A program made the translations under genes and the position numbers. A stretch of 64,000 nucleotides of DNA from Rostrohypoxylon terebratum (Eukaryota > Ascomycota > Sordariomycetes > Xylariales > Hypoxylaceae). Each line of letters begins with the position of its first letter. Positions within the stretch are counted from its first letter, which is position 1. Where the stretch lies: assembly GCA_022497145.1 (NCBI GenBank), contig MU385928.1, forward strand, positions 101,902 through 165,901, written 5' to 3'. This document shows, piece after piece, positions 48,006-58,374 of the stretch. The notes below the pieces were generated by a model, which was not told the DNA's origin, searched no databases, and worked only from the letters and a program-made list of their open reading frames with translations.

Positions 48006-49137
48006 TTCTATTAAAATACAACGATAGAAGCTGGGGGCTCACCAATTGCTAACGACGTAACGTTCATTCCGAGCCAACGCCGTTCTTACTGAGTTGGGTT
48101 TGACGGGGTTTCAACTTCAGACCAAAGTACGATCAGTGACTATCTAGACATATCTATCTCCTTGAGTGCTATATGTAGGAAGCTTGGTATGAAACTACGT
48201 AGGCTATTTAGCATACATTTACTAGTAGATGTCGTGCGTGGGTAGACCATTCTTCCAAAGTCTCCCGCTCTCATATTTTGACATTATCGACAACCCCCAC
48301 TCGATTCTTCACTCCTTTTTCGACTAGGAATTCCATAACCTCCAAGGCGGCTGAGGGACGGGTCAGCAAGTGTGATAAGCTATGGGCGGTTGAATCGAGC
48401 AATTTCCTATTCCTGGCTATCCCTGTCAATATCACGACGCCGGCAAATACGACCCCTATAGTCGACGACGAAGCCTATATGGCTTTCATGAGAACCGATC
48501 TCGACACAGACTTTTGTAAAACAATAACACATTTTGCTGCTTCGGGCCTATCATTCATTGTCCACCAGGCGGTGATGCCTGAGATGTGATCTGCCTGTAT
48601 GCCAGTCTACCATAATGACGTAAATGGATCCGAATATCTCGATTTTCCACCCTCTTCTAATGGGAAGTAACTCAGACAAACCCCTGCGGATCTTTTCACT
48701 TTGATGGCCTCTTCTCTTCTGGTTCTGCTGAGGGTTAGACCTGAAAAGATGTCGCTCTCCCCGAAAATGTGATTCAATCACTATACGAACATTTCACGTG
48801 AAAATATGATACAGTGCCTTGAAACCCATTCAGGAAGAAATTCGTATTATTGTAAAAAGGTGCATGGAATAGAAGTAAGAACGTTTGTTGCAAGAATGCC
48901 GGCATGACCAGGCTCAACAGACAACTCGAGCGATCTTGCAATTCAGAAAAAGAGTCATCATCCCGGCCTAAACTCCGAGCGGGAATAACTAATCATTACA
49001 GTAACCTGACCTCGTATCTGCATCAGCATCAGCACTCATAACGCCCCCTCCTTTAGTCGTGGCTCGTCATAAACCCAAATATCATCAATTCTGGATCTTT
49101 TTGGATCTTTTCAGGGCCCTTTGGGCCTTACCCAGAC

Positions 49138-51342
49138 CTACTCGCCTCGACCTCGATAGTTGCCCATCTTCTCGATAGAACTCATAATACCGCTCCGCAT
49201 ACCCATGCCACTACCAGGGCGCGGAATGCCACCATGAGATCCACCATTCTTGCCTCGCTCGTGAGCAAGGCCGCCAATTCCGCCGATCCTACTGTCTGTC
49301 GACTTCTTCACCGAGCCGGGCGCTCTCAGACCCGAGACCCGATTCCCAACACTACTGCGGAAGTTCTCGGGGCCTGGAGTCGGGTGAGCCTTAGGAATAG
49401 ATGGTCGAGCCGGAGGCGGCCGCCGCTCCTCCGCCTGGGCAGCAAGATTCTGCATCGACATCATCTCTTCCGCTAGCATGACGAGCTCTCCCTTCTCGAC
49501 GCGCTCCTTCTCGAGGAGCTGACGGAGTTCGCGGTTGTCTACTTTGACACTATTAACGACGGCCTCGAGCTTCTCGATCTCCGCATTCAGCTCCTTGATC
49601 TGCGCTGAGTCCTTCACAGCTTGAGCCTTGCGCTCCTCGTCAATAATGCTCTGGTTGGGATCAACCCTAGTCATTGTGGCATCTCGGCCAAGCCTCAACT
49701 TCTCATTCTCATCGGCTAGGTCTTCTAACTTCACTTCGAGTTCGCGAACCTTTTTCTCCCAACGAGTCTCGTAGCTCTTCTTTAGAGCTGCCACTTTGGT
49801 CTCGTGCTTGCTCTTGTAAAGCGCGTGCAATTCGCGGGCGACCCGCTCGACAGCGATCTCGACCTCGCGAGATCCGGCATTCTTAGCTTTGTCGGGCGAC
49901 CTAATGGCCCCTGACTCAGACCCTGACTCCGAAGTCGCTTTGCCGGCACGCATGCCCGCCATCTTGCTCTCGGCCTCTTGCGCCATGATCTCGGCCGCTT
50001 CGCGACGCTTCTCGCTCTCCTCAAGTTTCGACTCAAGCTCCTCGCGCTCCCGCTGGCTCGTAACAATTTCTTCCTTGACCTTACGAAGTACAGCCTCCAT
50101 CTCGCGGCCGCGCGTCTCCCAGCTGTCTCGTTCCTCAGTCAAGGCTTCTCTTAGAACGCGTATCTCACGGAGTTCTTCCATACACTCGCCCACTCGCTTC
50201 TCGGCATCGCCCACTGCTGTTTTGAGAGAAGAGACTTCGGCCTCTTTGCCGCTGAGCGAGGCTTTGAGACCACTGATCTCCGAGAGAAAACCAGACTTGA
50301 GTGATTCGAGCTCTCTTGGTGTTATGGTAGGGATGCTTCGGGGTGTAGGAAGTGGGGGTATGTCAAAGTCGAGCAAGTTGGATTGTCGACGTTGAGGAGT
50401 TGCAGCAATAGAATTTCGGGGGGCTCTGGCAGACGCAAGATTCCTGCTAGGTGTTTGCTGGACATATCTAGAGGATAATCCATTCATCTGCTCAGTGAAG
50501 TCCATCAGAAGATTTGTGGTGTTACCGGACTCGTGCATGGTAACCGGCCTAGGAGCTCTCATGGGCGACGCATCCTGATGAGCTCGCAGCGTGGGAGAAG
50601 CGTCCACGTTAGCAAATTTGGTAGGACTATGTCCGATTCGTGCGAACATGGTCATGTTCGGTACAGCAGAAAAGTTGCTAAAAGTGCTAATCATAGTATC
50701 ATCCGGTCCTGTGGGTTCATCCTCAATGGGCTGGTCGCTGGAGGACATTGTCGTGACATCACCCTCATCATCGTCAGTGTTTCCCAGCGTATCCTCGTCT
50801 TCAAAAATCTTGATGGCATTTGCCAAGCCTTCGTTTCGACGAAGTGCCTCTTCGATAGATATTTCTTGTTCCTTCACTTTAGGCGTCTGGACCTCAGGAG
50901 ATAGTGACAGCGACGGACTACTGTTGACCTTGACGGGGAATCGCTTCTCCGGTGCTACTTTTCGCGGACTCTTCATCGGGGAGGGTTTCTTCTGGGTAGA
51001 TCGGGACTCGGTGTCGCTCTTGTCGTCCTTAGTGATTAGAATCTTGAGAGGTGTGAGCTCGTTACCAGATAATATTCTGGAGTGACGCGATTTGGACGGC
51101 GAAAAGTTCTCCTGGTTGTGACTGGCACTGGTATTGTCTGCACTAGCATCGGTCGGAGAGTTCAAATGGGTGCTCGCAACGTCACCGTCATTGGCGACAT
51201 GTTCGCTAGTCATCTTGGTTGTATACGATTTGACTTGGTACCCTTTGTATTCTTCGTTTTTCTCTGGATCTGGGCGACAGGAGGTTGAAGGTGTTGTAAA
51301 ATTAAGCGTCGCGTTACTAGAGGGGGTGAGTGGTAGAGCCAT
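49138..51342 (-). CDS. Cut12-like spindle pole body-associated coiled-coil protein
   Basis: A single frame of 734 residues. The N-terminal half is disordered, Ser/Pro/Asp-rich with repeated S/T-P motifs (PSPMKSPRK, NFSPSKSRHS, LTPLKILITKD), as in cyclin-dependent-kinase targets. A coiled coil runs from about residue 345 to 640 (RELESLKSGFLSEISGLKAS, SLKTAVGDAEKRVGECMEEL, VLRKVKEEIVTSQREREELE, VRELEVKLEDLADENEKL). The C-terminal tail is Gly/Arg/Pro-rich (GIGGLAHERGKNGG to NYRGRGE). This layout and the wording of the first coil match fungal proteins annotated as spindle pole body formation-associated (Cut12), which anchor the pole body in the nuclear envelope. Sequence identity was judged by eye only. 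A generic coiled-coil scaffold is the alternative. Confidence 0.68.
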   Translation of the reverse strand: MALPLTPSSNATLNFTTPSTSCRPDPEKNEEYKGYQVKSYTTKMTSEHVANDGDVASTHLNSPTDASADNTSASHNQENFSPSKSRHSRILSGNELTPLKILITKDDKSDTESRSTQKKPSPMKSPRKVAPEKRFPVKVNSSPSLSLSPEVQTPKVKEQEISIEEALRRNEGLANAIKIFEDEDTLGNTDDDEGDVTTMSSSDQPIEDEPTGPDDTMISTFSNFSAVPNMTMFARIGHSPTKFANVDASPTLRAHQDASPMRAPRPVTMHESGNTTNLLMDFTEQMNGLSSRYVQQTPSRNLASARAPRNSIAATPQRRQSNLLDFDIPPLPTPRSIPTITPRELESLKSGFLSEISGLKASLSGKEAEVSSLKTAVGDAEKRVGECMEELREIRVLREALTEERDSWETRGREMEAVLRKVKEEIVTSQREREELESKLEESEKRREAAEIMAQEAESKMAGMRAGKATSESGSESGAIRSPDKAKNAGSREVEIAVERVARELHALYKSKHETKVAALKKSYETRWEKKVRELEVKLEDLADENEKLRLGRDATMTRVDPNQSIIDEERKAQAVKDSAQIKELNAEIEKLEAVVNSVKVDNRELRQLLEKERVEKGELVMLAEEMMSMQNLAAQAEERRPPPARPSIPKAHPTPGPENFRSSVGNRVSGLRAPGSVKKSTDSRIGGIGGLAHERGKNGGSHGGIPRPGSGMGMRSGIMSSIEKMGNYRGRGE

Positions 51343-52684
51343 TAAAGGTTTGAAAGATTTGGTCTAACAGGTATTAATGGCGGTCAAAATGAGTCAATTG
51401 ACCATGCATACGACCATGTAGAAGATTGAGGGATGGGGTAGTGCAGTTCAAATGTGTGCTCAATTGAAATGCAGGTATGGATGGTATGGCGTAGGTAGGT
51501 TTTGTGGTGGTGTATTGTGGTGGTGGTGGCGGCGACGATGGTTACGTTAAGTTTGCGAGTTAAACTTTGCCAGAAAAAAACGGGAATTGAGAGATGGAAT
51601 TCGGAGTTGTGCTTGATTCGCTCTTCCCTGGTTGACAGAGCAACACCAGTGCGCAAGTTATATAACCCCTGCCATACTACCTAGTAGTATGTACAATGTA
51701 CATTGAAGTCTTCCACTCTAGGGCTTAGCGTACTTAGCGTACTTTTAGTGTCGTCTTCGAAGCATGTGATTCGTTCACCATCTTTCACCGTGGCTTACGG
51801 CTTGTAACTTGTGGCTTGTAACTTGTAACCTGCACTCGCATATCAGGACAAATCATCTGATATCATCAACTATACACATCTCATCTTAAAGTCAATGATT
51901 GAAATTTCGTATCTACACATCCGACTTAAATCTTCAAATCACCTTTTGCTATGAATGTAGTATCTATGTATATAAGAGCCTTCTTTTATGCATCCATCTA
52001 AGACCATTTACTGAGAAGTAGAGCTATCTTAGCCACAGTCCTTCCTAACTAGGCCGATCCCAACTCCGCACCCAGACCTCTGATAACTAACCAAATAGGT
52101 ACTCTAAATGAAGGCATCTAGCAAGATGTAAGTAAGAAGAATAGTACTTGATACCTTACGTTAATGACTCCCGTCGAGCCTTTTGTGAAGTCTCGTAGAT
52201 AGCCATGGAGCTATAATCAGCCTATGAAGGAGTTCCTTAACCTAGCCATGAATCCCTATATCGTAGTATTGTGAGCATACTCGGTGATTCGACATAAATG
52301 TCCCGTTCAATGTATAAGTCAAGACTTCGTGGCATGATAATACACCTCTGAAGAAACTATATTTTATATATTCAACGAGCGACCTTTTACCGTCGAGATC
52401 TTGTGGGTGAACTCTTAGTGTAAACAATGCAATGCTTTTGTTGGCTACTTCGCCATTTGTCACGCATAATAAACCAGTAAACATGTCACCACCACGTATA
52501 ACGGATGATATATTTAAACAGTATATCCCATATAAATATATTAGTTCATCGATATATAATAAGTTGATAAAGGTCTTGTTGTAAATAATTGTAGGTGTTT
52601 CGTATATCAAACTGGGTAGATGAGAGATATAGGCGACTTTAAAATCCCGCATTTCTATGTCACCCGATCAGTTAAGTAAAAAGA
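51343..52684. other. intergenic spacer
   Basis: The promoter side of the Cut12-like gene and 5' flank of the tRNA-like gene. A GTGGTGGTGGCGGCGACG stretch lies near 51520. A 136-codon minus-strand frame at 52242-52652 has poor codon character and is not called. Confidence 0.55.
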
Positions 52685-52834
52685 GGCATTGTGGCAGAGT
52701 GGTCTAATGCGTATGGTGGGTCAAATACACCTGTCTCTGCTAGAGACGATGGTTGCTAACCCACATTTATAGACTCGAATACATTGTTTAATCATATCTC
52801 TTCGGAGGCGCCCGTTCGAATCGGGCCAATGTCG
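52685..52834 (+). tRNA. class II tRNA-like gene, interrupted anticodon arm
   Basis: Both ends fold as a tRNA. The acceptor stem is GGCATTG with CAATGTC (one G-T pair), the D arm is GCA...TGC around GAGTGGTCTAA, the long variable arm is CTCTTCGGAG, and the T arm is GCCCG-TTCGAAT-CGGGC, with discriminator G. A run of seven T residues begins at 52840, a Pol III terminator. TATGG after the D arm pairs with TCATA before the variable arm as the anticodon stem, with about 70 bases of insert between them. The insert does not follow the usual rule of an intron directly after position 37, and position 33 is not T in that fold. A T-CAA triplet inside the insert would suit leucine but fits a different stem. 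Leu is likely from the class II shape; Ser is possible. It may be a pseudogene. Confidence 0.62.
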
Positions 52835-54439
52835 CACAATTTTTTTCCCCTGTACGAATAGCTCTATTCGCATAAGAAGGGCTTATGAAGAATGAATGAC
52901 AAGTACATGTAGAGTCAAGTACTTTTAACATCCGTAAGCTATACTTCTAGTGACAGCTTTAGTCGAGCTAAGTTTAAGTTCAAAGATATGACATAGCAAT
53001 GGCTAACCCCATTCTTCGAGCTTTTGCTAGTATCTCGACTTACCTATAGCCGATGAATGGTAGAATTCTCTCGGAGTTTTATGCTGACCTGAAAGACTTT
53101 AGCGGTATTTGTGGCTTCCCGTGGTTTTTATACCTTGACCCTATAGCTTATTCTAGCATAGATATAAATTTTAAACTTTGTATGCTTATACTTCTACTTG
53201 GATATATGTCAAATAATTTTGTTGGCTCTACCCGCTAATCGAGAAGTTGCGAGAAGTTGCGCCATTTTGGCAAACATTGCTTGAAGCACTTTTTATAAAC
53301 TTACTAACATACGTAAGTCCGTTCGAGGGATATGCACCATAGACATTGGTAAAGGAACCTACCAGGGTTCTGCAAGACTGATATCTCGGAGTATGAGGTT
53401 ACACTGTACGATGATTCGAAACCATGTATGCGTTGTTTGACAAGATTGGCCAGATATATCCTGGCAGTGAGCGCGAATTACGGCGATGACTAGGTTGGTA
53501 CTTGATATTTAGTCAATCAAGTTGACTGAAATGTAAGTACTGCTGCCAGAAGCCGTTTTGACTATGCCATGTTTATTGTCATCTATGATTTTGAGGAATA
53601 AGTTTAATGGCTGTGCCGCCTCGTGGTTTACATGGTTAGCTGGTAGTTAGTGGGTGAGAAGTGCGATTCACAGTCCATCTTCTATTGCCTGCGGATTGTC
53701 TGCGGATTATAGATGTCCACGGTGGCTGAGGCGTTCAACGTTGTTGAGAAATAAGAAAATAAAAAACGCCCAACAAAAACATTTGTAAGAATCTACTTGT
53801 GTAAATACATACGCAAGTATTCTTCGATGATTATATTTTATGCATTTATCATATTATGTACCTATCTATCTACATATGTAGTACCTAATAGCTTCATCTA
53901 TACGTATTGTACTTGCTTAGACCTGTTGATAACTACCTACATACTTAGGTAGAGATGTATGTAGCAGATAGCTCATAGAGCTGCGGGCGGTATATTAATC
54001 AAGTGTCGATAATTCCTGGTGTCGCCTCGGTTGGGCTGGTCGAACAAGAAGACATGATATCCACTCGATGCTTACATGTGGGCATAGGAAAACGATTGAT
54101 TCATGTTCAAGATTCAATGTTATTACTACTACTCGTTTTAGTATCGATGTGTAAGTCCTCTTTAAATACATAGGCTTGTACTTACATGCTGATCTAAAAT
54201 ACACATCTACATGTAGGTAATCCTGGGGATATGATTGGATACCGCGCAATCTACTAGGTACATAGTACGAAAAGTCTGGGTGCACCTATGTACCTTAACG
54301 CACATAGGTAGTAGGTAGGCAGGTATTAGGGTTCCTATGGTTCCTAGGTCGGGTACCTAACGTACCCACGCCAGTAGGGTGACAACATAAACGTAAACCT
54401 TAAACATAACTTAAACAGCTAACCTATTTTAGAAAGGAC
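52835..54439. other. spacer leading into AT-rich block
   Basis: No gene supported; short frames here lack coding features. GC content falls gradually after about 53750. TACCTA/TAGGTA words are frequent at 53860-53960 and 54290-54360, immediately before the AT-only block. Confidence 0.55.
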
Positions 54440-54970
54440 TACTTAAAGTGGGAAAACCTTTAAAAACCATATATTTATATTATACGCGTTATACATTTAA
54501 AAATAAAACTACATAATTATATATATCGTAATTAAATAAAATTATTATTATAAATAAAATTTTAATTTTATAATATAATTAAAAATATAATTTAATATTT
54601 AATATTTAATATATTATAAAATAAAATATATATATAATTTTTTTAAAAAATATAATTTTATATTATTATTAATATATTATTAAATTATATATATATATAT
54701 ATATATATATACGTGAAGAAATAAATAAAAAATAAAATATAATATAATTATAATTATAATTAAATAAATCAAACCGTAATGTTATTTATATTTAATTTTT
54801 TTAAAAATATAATAAAAAAATTATTTATTTATTTATTTATAAAATTAATAAAATATTAATTAAAGTTTAATGAAAATTTTATTAATAATAATATAATTAT
54901 TATTTACTTTATTTTTTTATAATAATATTATAAATTACTTTTATTTAATTTATTTTTTAACTTAATAATT
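54440..54970. other. AT-only block, probably RIP-mutated (left part)
   Basis: About 530 bases made almost entirely of A and T, with very few CA or TG dinucleotides and many TA steps, the expected footprint of RIP on repeated DNA. There is no open frame of note. The original element cannot be recognised. Confidence 0.8.
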
Positions 54971-55359
54971 TGTTACGAACCCGTCTACTACTTTTGTTTA
55001 ACTGACTTCGTAGAGCGGATACGTACCCTGGGGTACTTGGTTTTAAGGTAACAATACTGTAGGGTTGACGATTCTGTTCGTAAAAGAGATTTCCTGGGAC
55101 TCTATATTCAAGTGCGGTCTGAATACTTAGATTGAAAGCTAGAGAACTAAAACTAAATACAATAGGAAATTTCGATTCTTTATATATTAACTCTCCTTCG
55201 CTGGTAGAGGAATGAATCGATGGGAACTAATGGTGAGTTCGTCGATTCATCGTTTCCTGAAACGCTGAATCGAGGCATGTATCACGGCGATTTATCGTTT
55301 CAGTCACGTGACCTTCGGATTATTATTTCTTCCGGTGGTCGTATCTTCGGATCGTAACA
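54971..55359. mobile_element. probable solo LTR of a retrotransposon
   Basis: A 389-bp island of normal base composition inside the AT-only block. It begins TGTTACGAACCC and ends GGATCGTAACA; TGTTACGA and TCGTAACA are perfect inverted ends with the canonical TG...CA of LTRs, and the inversion extends to 11 bases if the flanking ATT/AAT is included. It has no coding frame. The 5 bases on each side (TAATT and AATAT) do not form an exact target duplication, perhaps because the flanks were mutated. Under about 400 bp a repeat usually escapes RIP, which could explain its intact sequence. A short DNA transposon with terminal inverted repeats is the alternative. Confidence 0.6.
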
Positions 55360-55790
55360 AATATTTATTTAAAAATAATATAATTTTTATAAAAATAAAA
55401 CTTTTAATTAACTTTTTAACATAAATTATATTATATTAATTTACGATAATTAAAATCCGTATAATATTTAATTTAAGTTTAAAGCCTTTAATTATAATTA
55501 TAAGTTTTTTTAAAATAAATTAATTATTTATTTTATATATAAAAATTAAATTTAAATTATATATATTTTTATATTTATATATATTTATACTTTTATAAAA
55601 ATAATAATTATTATTTAACGAAGTTTTTTCTATCGTATAAAAAATTATATTTAATTATAAATTTTATATAAAAAAATACTTTTATTTACTTATAAAATAA
55701 TTATTTAACACGGATTATATAAATATTTATAAATATTTTATAACTTTAATCATATTTTTATATGGTTAATACATTTAAAATATATCCATT
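55360..55790. other. AT-only block, probably RIP-mutated (right part)
   Basis: Continues the same AT-only texture seen before the LTR-like island, so both parts were probably one element or one region before the insertion. No coding frame. Confidence 0.78.
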
Positions 55791-56429
55791 AGTGGAGAAA
55801 AGCTCCGTTAAACAACAATTACCATCCTTGCAAAGGTGTACATAGTATAGTACTTATGTACTACGAAGGAAGTACTAGGTAGTACTGTACAAACCCCGCC
55901 AACCCTCCAAATTGGAAGATGAAAATTGAATGGTCATGGAAGCGCCCGCGCAGGGACTCGCCCAATTCTTGGCTGGAGCTGATTGTGCTTCAGCAAAAAA
56001 ACATTTGAACCATGCCAGGTGAGCAGGTGGGGTTAATCCGTAGGTAACTTCCTACCTTAAACCTACCAGGTAGTACATACTACATACTAGTACATACTTT
56101 GTAACTTTTCTGAAAATGTTCAGACTTTAGAAATACCTCACATACTTTACATACCTCACCTACCTCACATAGGATTTTCTTTTTTCTTTCTCTCTCTCCT
56201 GTAAACCTGATATTTAAGAAAAATATTATCCCTCCCTTTCCTTTCTCCTCCCTTTTCCCTCTTCCATTCTTCAGATCACCAAAGTCCTCACTCCCTCCAC
56301 CGGCTCTCTTGACAGCCTTATCAACCTCCTCCTTCGCCACGCCAATATCCAACATCTGACATTTGACATCCTACCAACATACCATATTCATACCATCCAT
56401 ACTCATCTGTATTGACAAGTACCTACGCA
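55791..56429 (+). promoter_or_regulatory. pyruvate kinase promoter region with CT-rich tract
   Basis: Composition returns to normal within a few bases of 55800. A pyrimidine-rich tract at about 56168-56265 (TTTTCTTTTTTCTTTCTCTC, later CCTCCCTTTTCCCTCTTCC) precedes the ATG by 165-260 bases, as in strongly expressed fungal glycolytic genes. TACATACTACATACTAG words occur near 56075. The transcription start cannot be set from sequence. Confidence 0.6.
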
Positions 56430-58374
56430 ATGTCTACAACCTCACTCGACCACCTCGCCTTGGGCGGCCGTGTCGAATGGCTTGCTAGTCTCAACACTTC
56501 TAGCGCCCCCAGTAAGAACGCCCATCGACGAACTTCTATCATCTGTACCATCGGTCCTAAGACCAACTCCGTTGAGAAGATCAATGCCCTGTTAGTTCAA
56601 TTTATATGCCACTAAAACTTGTAAAACTTGTAAGACATATAGAAGCTGACGCGGTATCGTTGAAACATAGGCGAGAAAACGGTCTAAACATCGTTCGCAT
56701 GGTGAGCATTCTGAAAACTTACAAATGAGCTTACCCGGGGTACTAATTATATATAGAACTTCAGCCACGGAAGTTACGAGTACCACCAATCCGTCATCGA
56801 CAACACTCGCGCCGCCGAGAAAGCTCAGAGCGGCCGCCAAGTCGCCATTGCCCTCGACACAAAGGGTCCTGAGATTCGTACAGGCGACACCGAGCGTGGC
56901 GAGGATATTCCTATCAAGGCCGGCCATGTCCTCAACATTACCACGGATGAGAAATATAAGACCTCGTGTAACTCGGAGCATATGTACGGAATATCCTCGT
57001 AAATATTATCAAGGCTCCTTGGAACTGACATTTCGCATAGGTACGTCGACTATGCAAATATTACCAAGGTAATCGAGAAAGGAAAGGTTATTTACGTCGA
57101 CGACGGTGTGCTCGCCTTTGATGTGCTAGATATCAAGGACGAAAAGACGGTTCAAGTTCGTTGTCGTAACAATGGATTTATTTCCTCTCGAAAGGGCGTT
57201 AACCTTCCCGATACTGATGTCGACCTGCCTGCTTTGTCCGAGAAGGACAAGAAGGATCTAAGGTTCGGCGTCCAGAACAATGTCGACATGGTCTTCGCCA
57301 GCTTCATTCGACGGGGCGAAGATATTCGTTCCATCCGTGAAGTTCTAGGGGAAGACGGCAAACATATCCAGATCATTGCCAAGGTAAGCATCGAATCGTG
57401 GTAAACTCCTAGCTTCGATGATTTAGTTGCTAACTCATTCCCTACAGATTGAAAACAGGCAAGGGTAAGTTTCTAATATTAAATTGAACTCTTTATTTTA
57501 ACTATGCTTGACATCGTTCACGCGGTCGGGGATGAAAAGATATCGACTAATATTTTTGTTCAGTTTGAACAATTTTGATGAGATCCTCAAGGAGACTGAC
57601 GGTGTCATGGTGGCTCGAGGAGATTTGGGAATCGAGATCCCGGCCTACGAAGTATTCGCTGCTCAGAAGAAGTTGATTGCGAAGTGCAACATCGCCGGCA
57701 AGCCTGTGATCTGCGCAACTCAGATGTTGGAGAGCATGATTACCAACCCTCGCCCAACCAGAGCAGAGATCAGTGATGTCGGCAACGCTGTTACTGATGG
57801 AGCAGACTGCGTCATGCTCAGCGGAGAAACTGCCAAAGGGTCTTACCCAGAGCTAGCAGTTCGTGAGATGAGCAACACGTGTCTTGCCGCGGAAAACTCC
57901 ATCCCTTACGTCAGCCACTATGAGGAGATGGTCTCGCTGACGAAACGCCCTACGAACGTCGTCGAGGCATGTGCTATGGCCGCAGTGAGAGCGTCATTGG
58001 ACTTGAACGCAGGTGCCATCATCGTCCTGTCGACTTCCGGAGATTCGGCCCGGTTGCTATCCAAGTATAGGCCAGTTTGTCCAATCTTCATGGTTACTCG
58101 TAACCCATCAGCCTCGCGTTATGCACACTTGTATCGTGGTGTCTATCCATTCCTATTTAACGAGGCCAAGCCGAACTACGACCAGGTCAACTGGCAAGAG
58201 GATGTGGACCGCCGCATTAAGTGGGCTGTCGAGAGGGCTTTAGGGTTAGGCCTTCTTAGCAAGACCGACACCATTGTCGTCGTCCAGGGCTGGAGAGGTG
58301 GCATGGGCAATACAAACACGCAACGAATCGTTAAAGCGGACCCGGAACACCTTGGGTTAGGAATGATGCATTAA
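56430..58374 (+). CDS. pyruvate kinase
   Basis: Six exons: 56430-56590, 56671-56701, 56757-56983, 57041-57383, 57448-57464 and 57564-58374, giving about 529 residues, the normal fungal length. It converts phosphoenolpyruvate and ADP to pyruvate and ATP in the last step of glycolysis. Landmarks include RRTSIICTIGPKTNS, NIVRMNFSHGSYEYH (split by intron 2 after RM), ALDTKGPEIRTGD, KGVNLPDTDVDLPALSEKD, the active-site signature IIAKIENRQGL (K254 and E256, split over exons 4-6), VMVARGDLGIEIP, KPVICATQMLESMI and CVMLSGETAKGSYPE. Exon 5 is only 17 nt. All introns are GT-AG and 55-99 nt. The gene is intact, yet AT-only DNA starts immediately after the stop codon. Confidence 0.95.

Larger units (their letters stand above)
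46040..49137. other. gene-free spacer (3.1 kb)
   Basis: Contains the compound microsatellite at 46101-46187, an (AC)n run near 46374-46389, a CCTAGGACCTAGG array at 47938-47955 and a CTACCTC tandem at 47975-48005. A 103-codon open frame at 48278-48589 has no ATG near its start and no protein-like features. No gene supported. Confidence 0.55.

Noticed and set aside
48278..48589. 103-codon plus-strand frame
   Set aside because: Opens with TTG, has no ATG until late in the frame, and no family features.
52242..52652. 136-codon minus-strand frame beside the tRNA-like gene
   Set aside because: Starts with an ATG but has AT-driven residue use (Ile, Tyr, Leu), no recognisable motif and no splice or promoter context; chance is likely in this AT-rich spacer.
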